This document shows, piece after piece, positions 36,021 to 45,412 of a stretch of DNA of 64,000 nucleotides. The position numbers and the translations under genes are program-made. How positions within the stretch are numbered: position 1 is the stretch's first letter; every line of letters starts with the position of its first letter. This DNA comes from Alteripontixanthobacter maritimus. Its GTDB lineage: Bacteria; Pseudomonadota; Alphaproteobacteria; Sphingomonadales; Sphingomonadaceae. Below the pieces are notes generated by a model that made no database searches, was not told the DNA's origin, and worked only from the letters and a program-made list of their open reading frames with translations. Location of the stretch: the NCBI RefSeq assembly GCF_003340475.1, contig NZ_QBKA01000002.1, positions 505,501-569,500 on the forward strand, read 5' to 3'.

Positions 36021-36845
36021 TCAGAAATACGGATCGTACCCGGGCGGCAGATCGGCGGTATCGCCTCCGACGACTTCCTCGTCATCGGTATGGATACCGC
36101 ATTCGGTCTTGTCCCAGCCCTTCCAGCGGCCTGATCGCGGATCTTCGCCCGGTGCCACCTTGCTGGTGCATGGCGAACAACCGATGGACGGGTAACCTTT
36201 GGCGACCAGCGGGTGGCGCGGCAGGTCGTGCGTTTCGTAATAGGCCGCGATATCCTCGGCCGACCAGTCGATCAGCGGGTTGATCTTCATCCTGCCCTGT
36301 TCATCCGAAGTGTCGACCTCGAACCGAGGCAGGTTGGCGCGGGTCTCGGACTGGAACGCCTTGCGCCCGGTGAGAGATGCGTCGAACTTCGCCATGGCTT
36401 TGGCAAGCGGCAGGACCTTACGAATTTCGCAGCAACCATCGGGGTCGTAAGACCAGCGCAGACCGCTTTCGTCGCGCGTTTCCAGCATTGCCGGGTCGGG
36501 CTCGAGGATGCGCAGATCGGTTAGACCGAGCCGGCTCACCAGCGCATCACGGAAGGCGAGCGTTTCGGGAAAGTGCTTTTTGGTATCGAGAAAGTGGATC
36601 GGAGTGTCAGGCGCAATTTGGGCCACAAGATGCAGCAGGACGGCGCTGTCCGCGCCGAAACTCGACACCAGGGTCACCTCGCCTGCTATCCTGTCGAGTA
36701 GAACTGCGCGCAGAACATCGCCTGTGTCCGACCCACGGAACATGCGGTTCAGGCGTATCGCGTCAGCGTCGGTAAAGCGCGGCCCGGTGTCGATCCGGTC
36801 CGGCTGACGCGCGCTACTCAGGCTCGCCGGATCGGCCTCAGCCAT
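36021..36845 (-). CDS. cysH: Phosphoadenylyl/adenylyl-sulfate reductase (APS reductase type)
   Basis: Reduces activated sulfate to sulfite. 274 residues with the PP-loop at SSFGADSA (61-68), the iron-sulfur ligands C138/C139 (DGCCEIRK) and C223/C226 (IGCSPC), and the catalytic C249 in ECGIH. The paired-Cys motif and CxxC show an APS reductase (4Fe-4S) rather than the PAPS type. It is last in the minus-strand operon cobA-DUF2849-cysI-DUF934-cysH and overlaps the DUF934 gene by 8 bases. Confidence 0.94.
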   Translation of the reverse strand: MAEADPASLSSARQPDRIDTGPRFTDADAIRLNRMFRGSDTGDVLRAVLLDRIAGEVTLVSSFGADSAVLLHLVAQIAPDTPIHFLDTKKHFPETLAFRDALVSRLGLTDLRILEPDPAMLETRDESGLRWSYDPDGCCEIRKVLPLAKAMAKFDASLTGRKAFQSETRANLPRFEVDTSDEQGRMKINPLIDWSAEDIAAYYETHDLPRHPLVAKGYPSIGCSPCTSKVAPGEDPRSGRWKGWDKTECGIHTDDEEVVGGDTADLPPGYDPYF

Positions 36846-37332
36846 TGGCGGGCACCCCGTGACGCAAGTTCCAGATCGGGTTTTCGGTATCGGCGGCGGA
36901 TTGGTACACTTGCGGAAAGCGGCTCAGCGCTGTTTTCAAATCGTCAGCGTCGATCGGGGCATCAGGCGCGAATGCATCGAACCCGCAGCGGCGAAGATAG
37001 GCGATCTGGTCCACCAGCACGTCGCCAACCGCGCGCAATTCGCCAGCATATCCCGCCTCGCGCAGCACCCGTGCGGCGGTGTAACCGCGGCCATCGCCAA
37101 AGCTTGGAAAGTTCACCTCGATCAGCGCCAACCGGTCCAGATACGGCACCAGATCGCGCGTCTCGTCGCCCGGCTCCACTCGCACGGCGACGGCGTTGCT
37201 CTGCTCGCAGCAGTCGAGCACCGACACAGCGGGATCGGCCACCGGTTCATCATCGCGGAAGCGCAACATTGCGCCCGCTTCCGGACCGCGTCCTTCGGCA
37301 GGTGAGTTTGTGGACGGGGTGTGCTCAGTCAT
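36838..37332 (-). CDS. DUF934 protein, sulfur-assimilation associated
   Basis: 164 residues. Recognised by LALIEVNFPSFGDGRGYTAARVLRE and RAVGDVLVDQ, the core of the DUF934 family, which is almost always encoded between cysI and cysH in proteobacteria. No biochemical role is established; it may be an accessory factor of sulfite reduction. It overlaps both neighbours by 8 bases, so its expression is coupled to theirs. Confidence 0.88.
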   Translation of the reverse strand: MTEHTPSTNSPAEGRGPEAGAMLRFRDDEPVADPAVSVLDCCEQSNAVAVRVEPGDETRDLVPYLDRLALIEVNFPSFGDGRGYTAARVLREAGYAGELRAVGDVLVDQIAYLRRCGFDAFAPDAPIDADDLKTALSRFPQVYQSAADTENPIWNLRHGVPANG

Positions 37333-38959
37333 AAAGCGCTTCCTTGAAAGGCGTCATGCCGATCCGCCGGTATGTGTCGAGGAAGCGTTCGCCATCTTCA
37401 CGCTTGTCCAGATAGACATCGGTCACCGTGTCGACCGCGTCGACAATTCCATCCGCATCGAAACCGCGCCCGGTGATCTTGCCGAGCGCCGTGTCCTCCG
37501 CCTCGCTACCCCCTAATGAGAGCTGGTAGTTCTCGACGCCTTTCTTATCGACGCCGAGGATGCCAATATGGCCCGCATGGTGGTGCCCGCAGGCGTTGAT
37601 GCAGCCCGAGATTTTCACCTTCAATTCGCCCAACCTGTCACGCTTGCCGCTGGCGACGAAGCGTTCGGAGATCGCCTGCGAAATCGGGATCGAGCGTGCG
37701 TTGGCGAGGCTGCAATAATCAAGACCCGGGCAGGCGATGATATCGTCGACCTGATCGAGATTGGGTTCGCCAAGGCCAGCCTCCGCCAGTTTGGTCCACA
37801 GCGCGTGCAGATCAGCCTTGCGCACATGCGGCAGGACGATGTTCTGTGTGTGCATCACGCGGCATTCGTCGAAACTGTATTCGCTTGCGAGGTCCGCCAT
37901 CAAGTGCATCTGCTGCGCGGTGGCGTCACCCGGAATACCGCCGACCGGTTTCAGGCTGATGACCGCGCTGACATACCCACCATGCTTATGCGCGACAGTG
38001 TTGCGATCGACCCACAGGGCGAAGTCCGGATCGGACCGGTCAAGTTCGGTAGCAACGCTATTGTCGAAGGCAGGGTCTTCGAAAAAGGTGCGGATGCGTT
38101 CGAGTTCTGCCAAAGGCGGCTCCACTCCCTCGTCCAGCAGGTGTTCGTATTTCGCTTCGACCTGCTTGCGATATTCATCCGCACCCATTTCATGAACGAG
38201 GATCTTGATGCGCGCCTTGTACTTGTTGTCGCGCCGGCCGTGGCGATTGTAAACGCGCAGGCAGGCCTCGGCATAAGTCACCAACCGGTCGAGCGGGACG
38301 AACTCACGGATAAGCGGGGCGATCATCGGGGTGCGCCCCATACCGCCGCCGACATAGAATGCCGCGCCGATCTCGCCTTCTTCATTGCGCACGATCTGGA
38401 TCCCGATATCGTGCAGCCGCATCGCCGCCCGGTCGGTTTCCGCCGCGATTACCGCGATCTTGAACTTGCGCGGCAGATAGCTGAATTCCGGGTGAAAACT
38501 CGACCATTGGCGCAGCAATTCGGCGTAGGGGCGCGGATCGACCAGTTCGTCCGCCGCAGCGCCCGCGAAATGATCGGAGCTGATATTGCGGATGCAGTTG
38601 CCGCTGGTCTGGATGGCGTGCATTTCGACCTTGGAGAGGTCGGCAAGAATATCGGCCGCCTCCTCCAGCTTTATCCAGTTGTACTGGATGTTCTGGCGAG
38701 TGGTGAAGTGGCCATAGCCACGATCATACTTGTCCGCGATGTCAGCCAGCGCATGCATTTGCGCACCGGACAGCGTGCCATAGGGGATCGCGACACGCAG
38801 CATATAAGCGTGCAGTTGCAGATAGAGGCCGTTCATCAGCCGCAGCGGCTTGAACTGATCTTCCGTCAGCTTGCCATCGAGCCGGCGCTGTGCCTGGTCG
38901 CGGAACTCTGCCACGCGGGCGTCGACCATCGCCTGGTCGTATTGATCGTATTGATACAT
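37325..38959 (-). CDS. cysI: Sulfite reductase, siroheme/4Fe-4S hemoprotein subunit
   Basis: Six-electron reduction of sulfite to sulfide. 544 residues. Ligands to siroheme-bridged 4Fe-4S are C410, C416, C453 and C457 (CPGLDYC and GCINAC motifs), the usual C-x5-C/C-x3-C spacing of the nitrite/sulfite reductase family. No flavoprotein cysJ is present, so the electron donor is probably a ferredoxin, for which the 2Fe-2S protein at 4.3 kb is one candidate. The neighbours (cobA for siroheme, cysH, DUF934) exclude a nitrite reductase. It is a closely spaced operon member. Confidence 0.93.
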   Translation of the reverse strand: MYQYDQYDQAMVDARVAEFRDQAQRRLDGKLTEDQFKPLRLMNGLYLQLHAYMLRVAIPYGTLSGAQMHALADIADKYDRGYGHFTTRQNIQYNWIKLEEAADILADLSKVEMHAIQTSGNCIRNISSDHFAGAAADELVDPRPYAELLRQWSSFHPEFSYLPRKFKIAVIAAETDRAAMRLHDIGIQIVRNEEGEIGAAFYVGGGMGRTPMIAPLIREFVPLDRLVTYAEACLRVYNRHGRRDNKYKARIKILVHEMGADEYRKQVEAKYEHLLDEGVEPPLAELERIRTFFEDPAFDNSVATELDRSDPDFALWVDRNTVAHKHGGYVSAVISLKPVGGIPGDATAQQMHLMADLASEYSFDECRVMHTQNIVLPHVRKADLHALWTKLAEAGLGEPNLDQVDDIIACPGLDYCSLANARSIPISQAISERFVASGKRDRLGELKVKISGCINACGHHHAGHIGILGVDKKGVENYQLSLGGSEAEDTALGKITGRGFDADGIVDAVDTVTDVYLDKREDGERFLDTYRRIGMTPFKEALYD

Positions 38960-39256
38960 CTACGTCACCTGTTCGGCAGCGGCCGGATTATCGGGTTGGT
39001 TGGACAGGTCCATGCGGACCGTCGGGCCGAGCGCGCGCACGCGGTCCTTGATATGGGCGGGGCGGGGCACGCCATTGTCCAGTTTTGCCGGAATGGCATA
39101 GGGTACATTGACCGCGCGGCTGGCTTCCTCGCGCGCGAGTATGGCCTCGGCCTGGTCTCCGACATCGACAGCGCGGGCAATTTCCTCGCTCCAGCCATCG
39201 CCTGTCCACCAGGTAACGGCGCCTGTCTTCAAATCGTTGCCGGTCAGGATAATCAT
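38960..39256 (-). CDS. DUF2849 protein
   Basis: 98 residues, starting MIILTGNDLKTGAVTWWT, the recognised opening of DUF2849. This small alphaproteobacterial family is regularly found directly upstream of cysI and downstream of a siroheme methyltransferase; its function is not known. The ATG lies within the cobA 3' end (4-base overlap), so it is translationally coupled. A longer frame to 39601 inside cobA is spurious. Confidence 0.85.
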   Translation of the reverse strand: MIILTGNDLKTGAVTWWTGDGWSEEIARAVDVGDQAEAILAREEASRAVNVPYAIPAKLDNGVPRPAHIKDRVRALGPTVRMDLSNQPDNPAAAEQVT

Positions 39257-40011
39257 TGCGCAGCCTCCATGGCCAACTGGACCATCGCCGGGGTTTTGCG
39301 AGCGGTTACTTCGCCAATTACGATCAGCGCGGGGCTGACGATGCGTTCCCGCTCGACGAGTTCGGGCAACACGGCAAGCGGACCGCGCAACACGCGCATT
39401 TCCGGGCGCGCGGCGTTCTCGATCACGGCTATCGGCATATCCGGGGCCAGCCCGTCCGCCATCAGCTTTTCCGCGATCTGAGGGGCGGTTTTCACGCCCA
39501 TGTAGATGATGAGCGTGCGACCAGTCCCGGCCAGGCCCGCCCAATTCTGCTCCGCCAGTCCCTTGCACTGACCGGCGACGAAGCTGACGATGCTGGCACA
39601 ATCGCGGTGGGTCAGCGCAATTTGCGCCGCTGCTGCCGCGCCATTGGCGGCACTGATGCCGGGCGTCACCTCCACACGTATACCGGCGGCATGGGCATCC
39701 TCCATTTCTTCCCCGCCGCGGCCGAACACGAACGGATCGCCGCCTTTCAGCCGAACGACATCGCGCCCCGCGCGCGCTTCATGGATAAGCAGGGCGTTGA
39801 TGTCTTCCTGCGGCAGGGTGTGGCGAGCGCGTTTCTTCGCGACCGAGATCAGGCGGGCGTCCGGATGCGCGAGCTGCAGGATCGAGCGGTCGACCAGCCC
39901 GTCATGCACGATCAGCGAAGCATTTTCGATTAAACGTGCAGCGCGCAATGTCAGCAGGTCGGCATCGCCGGGTCCTGCACCTACGAGATGGATGGTTCCG
40001 GGTTTTGGCAT
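39253..40011 (-). CDS. cobA: Uroporphyrinogen-III C-methyltransferase (SUMT)
   Basis: SAM-dependent double methylation of uroporphyrinogen III to precorrin-2, the route to siroheme needed by CysI. 252 residues. Motifs are GAGPGDADLLT (11-21), RLKGGDPFVFGRG (about 88-100) and the VTPGISAANG substrate loop. It is a stand-alone SUMT rather than the fused CysG of E. coli, so the dehydrogenase/chelatase must be elsewhere. First gene of the operon; the roughly 115 bases upstream (40012-40126) presumably hold its promoter and any sulfur-responsive operator, but no motif is obvious. Confidence 0.93.
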   Translation of the reverse strand: MPKPGTIHLVGAGPGDADLLTLRAARLIENASLIVHDGLVDRSILQLAHPDARLISVAKKRARHTLPQEDINALLIHEARAGRDVVRLKGGDPFVFGRGGEEMEDAHAAGIRVEVTPGISAANGAAAAAQIALTHRDCASIVSFVAGQCKGLAEQNWAGLAGTGRTLIIYMGVKTAPQIAEKLMADGLAPDMPIAVIENAARPEMRVLRGPLAVLPELVERERIVSPALIVIGEVTARKTPAMVQLAMEAAQ

Positions 40012-40126
40012 GACCGATAAATGCTCCGGTCAAACCTGTTTCGCCAGCGAGAATGGATAACAGACCGGGTAGGAAAGCTTGCAACGGCCTATAGTAACCG
40101 GTGGATAATGTCGCCCGGGAAGGCTG

Positions 40127-41308
40127 TCAGTCCTTCGTTTCGGTAGCTTGCGCGGGCGTGTTGCCGCGTTCTTCCATGCGCTGCGTAATGGCAGCGATCA
40201 ATTGTTCGAACTGTTCGTTGCCGCGAAGATTGATGTCGCGTTGGGGGAAGGGAATCTCGACCCCGGCCTCGGCGAACTTGTCCCACAGGCTTTTAAGCAC
40301 TTCGCTTTTCACGTTGCCGATGCCTTCTTCGGGATCGGTGATCCAGCAATGGATGACGAAGTTGACGCTACTGTCGCCATAAGCGTCGAGCCAGATCGTG
40401 GGCGGGGGCATTTTGCTGACCCGTCTGACGCTCTTGGCGGCTTCCAGCATCAGTTTTTCCGCCAGATGCAGGTCGCAATTATAGCTCACGCCAACCGGCA
40501 CCTGCATCCGCACATTCTTGCTGGAATAGGACCAGTTTTCGACCTGGTTGATCATCAGGTTTTCGTTCGGGATCAAATATTCCTTCTGATCGCGTGTAGT
40601 GAGAGACACGGCGCGAATGCCGATCTTCCGGATTTGCCCGAAAGTGGACACCCCTGCCTGATCGGCAATTGCGATCACATCGCCCGGCTTGATCGACCGG
40701 TCCATCAGCAGGATAATCCCAGCGATGAGGTTACCGAACGTTTTCTGCAAGCCAAAACCGATGGCCAGGCCGAACGCACCGCCGAAAAACGCGAGAGCGG
40801 TAAGGTCAATTCCGAGCAGGTCGATCCCAATCAGGATCGCCAGCCCCCAAACGCCCATCGTAAGAAGCTTTTCGGCCAACAGACGCTGCGCGATGTCGAG
40901 CCGTGTGATGCGTTTAAGCACCCAATGCGCCGCCTTGGTGGCTAGCCAGGCAAAGGTGACGACGGCGGCAATCACTAGGATGACGACCAGGGCATCCCAC
41001 AAGGAAATGCGCGTTTCGCCCACCCTGAACGCCATGGCGTCGAACGTTTCGATTATGCCGCCAGCGGTCTCGTTCTGGTTGGTAACGGCGTCTTTGATCC
41101 CTTCCGAGGCAGCGACAGGCTCTTCTACCGGCGCTTCCTGTTCGGGTGTGGGGATTACCGGCTCGATCGGATTGCCATCCTCGTCGAACTGTTCGGTGGG
41201 TACGAGGGTAACGGTATCGCCTGCACGCAATTGTTCGGCCGGTTCGCCTGTCGGTGAGGGCGTAGGGGCCGGGCTGGACGGAGAAGCAATGCTGGCAGGT
41301 GAAGTCAT
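40127..41308 (-). CDS. MscS-family mechanosensitive channel
   Basis: 393 residues. The first 100 residues are Pro/Glu-rich and hydrophilic; hydrophobic helices follow at about 104-124, 150-166 and 168-202. The last holds the pore-lining stretch GGAFGLAIGFGLQKTFGNL with the following DRSIKPGD, hallmarks of MscS TM3 and the start of the beta domain. The protein should release solutes on hypo-osmotic shock. The start overlaps the metC stop by 4 bases, an unexpected pairing with a sulfur enzyme. Confidence 0.9.
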   Translation of the reverse strand: MTSPASIASPSSPAPTPSPTGEPAEQLRAGDTVTLVPTEQFDEDGNPIEPVIPTPEQEAPVEEPVAASEGIKDAVTNQNETAGGIIETFDAMAFRVGETRISLWDALVVILVIAAVVTFAWLATKAAHWVLKRITRLDIAQRLLAEKLLTMGVWGLAILIGIDLLGIDLTALAFFGGAFGLAIGFGLQKTFGNLIAGIILLMDRSIKPGDVIAIADQAGVSTFGQIRKIGIRAVSLTTRDQKEYLIPNENLMINQVENWSYSSKNVRMQVPVGVSYNCDLHLAEKLMLEAAKSVRRVSKMPPPTIWLDAYGDSSVNFVIHCWITDPEEGIGNVKSEVLKSLWDKFAEAGVEIPFPQRDINLRGNEQFEQLIAAITQRMEERGNTPAQATETKD

Positions 41309-42531
41309 GCGCTATCCATAGCGGCAAAGGCGCGGGTCAGGTCAAGCTGGAGGTCGCCGGCATCCTCCAGCCCGATGGAAAGGCGCACGCCCAATTTGTC
41401 GCCTGCGTCCCATCCGGCCGGCGGCCATGCGCCGTCCCGTATTGGGCCCGGATTGAACGGAATTGCCAGGCTTTCGAAGCCGCCCCAGCTATAGCCGATA
41501 CCGAACAGTTCGAGCGCGTCGATCAGCCGGGCGCGGGCTGCCTCGTCCCGGCCCTTCAGGATGAAACTGAACAGCCCGCAGCCGCCGGTGAAGTCGCGCT
41601 GCCAAAGATCGTGTCCCGCGTCGCCGGGCAGGCAGGGGTAGAGCACATGGGCAACTTCGTCGCGGGCCTGCAGCCAATATGCGAGCTCCAGCGCCGTGGC
41701 GGTTTCGCGGGTCAGCCGCACGCTCATCGTTCGCAATCCGCGCAAGGCGAGCGCAGCATCGTCGGGCGATACGACATGGCCAAGCGCCTGCGCGGTCATG
41801 CGAAGCTTTCGGTAAAGCGGCCCCCGTGCCGATGCGCTGCCCATCAGCAGATCCGAATGCCCGCCGACATGCTTCGTCAGCGACATGAGTGCGATATCGC
41901 AGCCGCGCTCCAGTGCCGGAAACCCCAGCGGCCCGGCCCACGTGTTGTCGACCATGCTGATCGCGCCACGGTCACGGGCAATTGCCGCGAGAGCTGGAAT
42001 ATCGGACATTTCCATAGTCAGACTGCCGGGAGCCTCCAGCAGCACCGCCGTATTCGCGCTACCGCCTGAATCGCTCAATATGGCGGCATAGCTGTCCAGA
42101 TCCTGCGGATCGAAGAACCTGTGCTCGACCCCGAAATTGGCGAGCAATCCTGTCGCCATGTTTCGGCTGGGATCATAAGCGTTGTCCGTCACCAGCAGAC
42201 GGTCGCCCGGACGCAGCACGGTCAGCGCGGCGGCGGTTATCGCGGCCACACCGCTGGGATACAGGACCGTGCCTTCCGCTCTGTTTTCCAGCGAGGTGAG
42301 CGCATCGGCCAGCGCCCACTGCGTCGGCGCGCCTCGTCGCCCGTAGAAGAAAGCACCGTCGGCATTGCGCGCGGATTTAAGCGCTGCGCAGTTTTCGTAC
42401 AAATGCGTGCTGCCGCGCCAGACCGGCGGGTTGACTACTGCGCCCGTCCATTCGGGACGGCGTCCTGCCTCGACGAGGCGAGTGCCGGGGCCGTGTTTCG
42501 CGGTATCAGTCCCTGATCGACTATCAGTCAT
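41305..42531 (-). CDS. metC: Cystathionine beta-lyase (Cys/Met PLP family)
   Basis: PLP enzyme cleaving cystathionine to homocysteine for methionine synthesis. 408 residues from ATG 42531, whose ATGA overlaps the sseA stop. The PLP lysine is K220 in MSLTKHVGGHSD, and the substrate loop is N-P-P-V-W-R-G-S-T-H-L-Y near 34-45. Some Cys/Met-family enzymes act on other sulfur substrates, so the exact reaction is inferred. It forms an operon with sseA and the MscS gene. Confidence 0.88.
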   Translation of the reverse strand: MTDSRSGTDTAKHGPGTRLVEAGRRPEWTGAVVNPPVWRGSTHLYENCAALKSARNADGAFFYGRRGAPTQWALADALTSLENRAEGTVLYPSGVAAITAAALTVLRPGDRLLVTDNAYDPSRNMATGLLANFGVEHRFFDPQDLDSYAAILSDSGGSANTAVLLEAPGSLTMEMSDIPALAAIARDRGAISMVDNTWAGPLGFPALERGCDIALMSLTKHVGGHSDLLMGSASARGPLYRKLRMTAQALGHVVSPDDAALALRGLRTMSVRLTRETATALELAYWLQARDEVAHVLYPCLPGDAGHDLWQRDFTGGCGLFSFILKGRDEAARARLIDALELFGIGYSWGGFESLAIPFNPGPIRDGAWPPAGWDAGDKLGVRLSIGLEDAGDLQLDLTRAFAAMDSA

Positions 42532-43376
42532 GCGGCGCCGGTTTCCTTTGGTGTGTCGGGATCGCTGCCCCATTCCATCCAGCTACCATCATAAAGCGCC
42601 ACGTCGGTCTTGCCGAGCAGATGGAGCGCGAACAGCAGCACCGAAGCCGTCATCCCGCTGCCACAGCTGGTGATGACGGGACGATCGAGGTCGATACCAG
42701 CGGAGGTGAAGGCGGCGCGCAGGGCTTCGCCGCGTTTATAGGTACCATCATCGTTCAGCACATGCGCAAACGGTACATTGCGCGCGCCGGGGATATGGCC
42801 GCCGGGCAGGTCATGCACAGTGTCGGCAGTGACTCCGGCAAACCGGCCCGTGTCGCGGGCGTCCACCACTTGCGCCGCCTGCGTCTCACAGTTCTGCAGC
42901 ATTTCAGCCTTGGTCCGTACAGCCAGTTCGCCGGAACTGGGTACTGGTTTTTCCGCAATACGAGCGTGGGATACTTTTCCGGCCTCCATCGCCCCGCCAT
43001 CAACCTTCCATTTCGCCAGCCCGCCATCCAGCACCGTAACCCGATCATATCCGGCGCGGCGCAGGATGAACCACGCGCGGGCGGAGCTTTTTAGGTTGCT
43101 ATCGTCGTACAACACGATGCGCTGATCGGGAGAAATGCCGAGCATGGCCATACGGCTGGCGACCTGCGCGGGATTGGGCAGGGCCGCAGGAACAGGTGAC
43201 CCGGCATCCTTCCATGATCCAAGATCGAGGAAGCGCGCGTGCTTTATGTGTGCAGCCGCAAACTCTGCCTTCGCATCGCGGCCGGCATTCGGAAGATGCG
43301 CGCTGGCATCCAGTATGACGAGGTCGGCTGCGTCCAGTCGCGCGGCAAGCCAGGATGTGTCGACCAGTTGTTCCAT
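42528..43376 (-). CDS. sseA: 3-mercaptopyruvate sulfurtransferase (tandem rhodanese)
   Basis: 282 residues with two rhodanese domains (about 1-140 and 150-280). The active-site cysteine is C238 in CGSGMTA, the loop form typical of 3-mercaptopyruvate sulfurtransferases rather than thiosulfate rhodaneses. The first domain lacks the cysteine, as is normal. It transfers sulfane sulfur from mercaptopyruvate, a cysteine catabolite. It lies in a minus-strand operon with the 44.8 kb gene upstream and metC downstream. Confidence 0.92.
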   Translation of the reverse strand: MEQLVDTSWLAARLDAADLVILDASAHLPNAGRDAKAEFAAAHIKHARFLDLGSWKDAGSPVPAALPNPAQVASRMAMLGISPDQRIVLYDDSNLKSSARAWFILRRAGYDRVTVLDGGLAKWKVDGGAMEAGKVSHARIAEKPVPSSGELAVRTKAEMLQNCETQAAQVVDARDTGRFAGVTADTVHDLPGGHIPGARNVPFAHVLNDDGTYKRGEALRAAFTSAGIDLDRPVITSCGSGMTASVLLFALHLLGKTDVALYDGSWMEWGSDPDTPKETGAA

Positions 43377-43387
43377 GGCCGCAACGG

Positions 43388-44788
43388 TTACCCCGCCACA
43401 GGCGGCGCGTCGATAGGCCGCTGCATCAGGGAGCTGTGCGGTTGAGGCACCCCGTCGAGGCGGAAGGGCTGCATCCGCCCGCCACGCTGAGCGGGGCGCG
43501 ATCCGATAACGTGGGTGGAGATGATCGGCGCAACAGCTTTGGCGGCGTCCGCGCTGCCGTTCGCAATCTCGATCCTCAGGCGAAGCAGAGGGACGAACAC
43601 CGCGCCCCCGCCTTGCTTGATCGGGCGCACTTCGCCGATCGGAAGCCGGATTTCGCCGGCCAGTTCAAGCGTCTCACCGGCGGCGATGGTTTGATCGACA
43701 TGCCGTTCGGGAAGGGCAAGACTGTCGTCCGCGACCTGTTCTGCGATTGGGACCTTTTGATGCGCCGTAGTCAGATCGGCCAGCACCTTCACCCCGGTCA
43801 GCGGTGTACGGCCGTTGTTGCGCAGTTTCAGCCGATAGGCAGCGGTGACGTTCATTACGCTGCGAGTCATGCGCACCGGGACGAGATCCACTGAAAGCGG
43901 TTTGGCCGAAGGGCGGATTGCGGTCGGGGATGCTGGCGGTGTCACCGTGCCAGTCAGCGGTGCGGCAGGAGCAGATGGCTGTGGAGCCGGAACATTGGTT
44001 TCGGGCGAGGGACGCGGCGCTGGGCGGGGTGCAAGTTTCGGCGCGCTTTCAGCAGGTATGGCAGCGCGTTTGCGGCGCGCCATCACTACACCCGCAACTA
44101 CTGCGGCGAGCGCGATGGCAAGGCCGAGCAACCAAGGCCATAGCGGTTTATCACCATCCTGTTGCAGGGGTGTTTCGTTCGATGACGCGTCGCCTGGCAC
44201 AGCTGGAGGAGTTGTAATCGGCCGTTCACCGGTCACTCCGGACTGTGCCGACGGATCGGCCGGAAGCTGGGGAAGCGGTGTGGCGGTGTTCGGCAGTGGT
44301 TCGGTGCGTTGGGGCCGTGCGGGCGCAGGCGTCACCGTGGCGGGTTGCGGCAGACGTGTGGCGCGCACTTCAGGTTGCGCTGTCGCGCCCGTGGCCGGGG
44401 GCAGCCTGCGTACCGGTGCCGGGGTGGCTCCCGGAGTGGTTGTCGGGGTGTTGGTGGGAATGGGAGTTGCGGTCCGTGCAGGAGCAGGCGCGGGCGTAGC
44501 TGTCGGAGTAGCGATCGGCGATGACGGACGCGTCCGCACCGGGTTCTCCGGATCGATCGGCCCCTGAACTTGCGGTGCCTGGCTGGGGGTCGGCGTCGGA
44601 CCGGGGGGAAGCTCGAAAATAGGCGGACGCGGCTGCGCTTGCGCCGTGTCGCTAACCGTTATCGCGCTGGTAAAACACACTGCGGCTGCAGCCGCCAGAT
44701 ATGCACCAGCCGCAGCGACACCGTGCTTGCGAACGCGGCGCATTGATGGAGCAGGTGGGGTGTCGGTGCGAGTCATTGGGCGGGCCAT
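43388..44788 (-). CDS. Proline/threonine-rich membrane protein, unknown function
   Basis: 466 residues. An N-terminal signal segment (about 24-50) precedes roughly 170 residues of Pro/Thr/Ala-rich low-complexity sequence with repeats of the T-P-T/T-A-T-P kind. A membrane helix (about 218-238, WPWLLGLAIALAAVVAGVVM) is followed by an R-K-R stop-transfer, another Pro-rich stretch, and a C-terminal beta-rich domain (about 300-440: VRMTRSVMNVTAAYRLKLRN) of a kind seen in surface or BatD-like proteins. I do not recognise the family. It is 11 bases upstream of sseA. Confidence 0.65.
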   Translation of the reverse strand: MARPMTRTDTPPAPSMRRVRKHGVAAAGAYLAAAAAVCFTSAITVSDTAQAQPRPPIFELPPGPTPTPSQAPQVQGPIDPENPVRTRPSSPIATPTATPAPAPARTATPIPTNTPTTTPGATPAPVRRLPPATGATAQPEVRATRLPQPATVTPAPARPQRTEPLPNTATPLPQLPADPSAQSGVTGERPITTPPAVPGDASSNETPLQQDGDKPLWPWLLGLAIALAAVVAGVVMARRKRAAIPAESAPKLAPRPAPRPSPETNVPAPQPSAPAAPLTGTVTPPASPTAIRPSAKPLSVDLVPVRMTRSVMNVTAAYRLKLRNNGRTPLTGVKVLADLTTAHQKVPIAEQVADDSLALPERHVDQTIAAGETLELAGEIRLPIGEVRPIKQGGGAVFVPLLRLRIEIANGSADAAKAVAPIISTHVIGSRPAQRGGRMQPFRLDGVPQPHSSLMQRPIDAPPVAG

Positions 44789-44919
44789 ATCGGGCTTTCG
44801 ATGAAGCGGCGCTGCATAAGCGGGTTCGTGTGCTTCGACTAGGTTTGATTGCAGGCTGAATGGACATCCCGGCCCACCCGCCGCTTGTCAGCGCCCGTAT
44901 TTGGCGGCAACAGCACCCC

Positions 44920-45378
44920 ATGACCGATCCTGCGCAGCCGCTCCATCTAGGCCAGACCACCGCCTTGCCAGCGTCGCCCGAGGCGGCAGTGCTGGATTAC
45001 GTGCCGAACCCGCGTGCCGGGACACTGTATCTGGTGCGGTTTGCAGCGCCGGAGTTCACCTCGCTATGCCCAGTGACGGACCAGCCCGATTTCGCGCATC
45101 TCGTGATCGATTATGCCCCTGGTGAAACGATCGTGGAATCCAAAAGCCTCAAGCTTTTCCTTGGCGCCTTCCGGAACCATAACGGCTTTCACGAGGACGT
45201 GACGGTCGGTATCGGACAGCGACTGATGGACGAGATGCAGCCACGCTGGCTGCGTATCGGCGGGTATTGGTATCCGCGCGGAGGCATCCCGATCGACGTG
45301 TTCTGGCAGTCTGGCACTCCGCCCGAAGGATTGTGGCTGCCCGATCAGGGTGTGGCCCCTTACCGCGGGCGCGGATAG
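44920..45378 (+). CDS. queF: 7-cyano-7-deazaguanine (preQ0) reductase
   Basis: NADPH enzyme converting preQ0 to preQ1 in queuosine synthesis. 152 residues from ATG 44920; the upstream extension to 44860 has no homology. The catalytic cysteine C50 lies in [13 protein letters not shown] with D57, and ESKSLKLFL (73-81) is the QueF signature. It is the short (unimodular) QueF subtype. It is divergent from the minus-strand Pro-rich protein, with about 130 bases between them. Confidence 0.95.
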   Translation: MTDPAQPLHLGQTTALPASPEAAVLDYVPNPRAGTLYLVRFAAPEFTSLCPVTDQPDFAHLVIDYAPGETIVESKSLKLFLGAFRNHNGFHEDVTVGIGQRLMDEMQPRWLRIGGYWYPRGGIPIDVFWQSGTPPEGLWLPDQGVAPYRGRG

Positions 45379-45412
45379 TCTAAGCGCACAGTATCGGTAT
45401 TAAGTCGGCATC

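Noticed and set aside
37568-39481. A 637-codon plus-strand frame opposite cysI and DUF2849
   Set aside because: Same shadow effect; the minus-strand cysI carries all siroheme/4Fe-4S motifs, while this frame has none.
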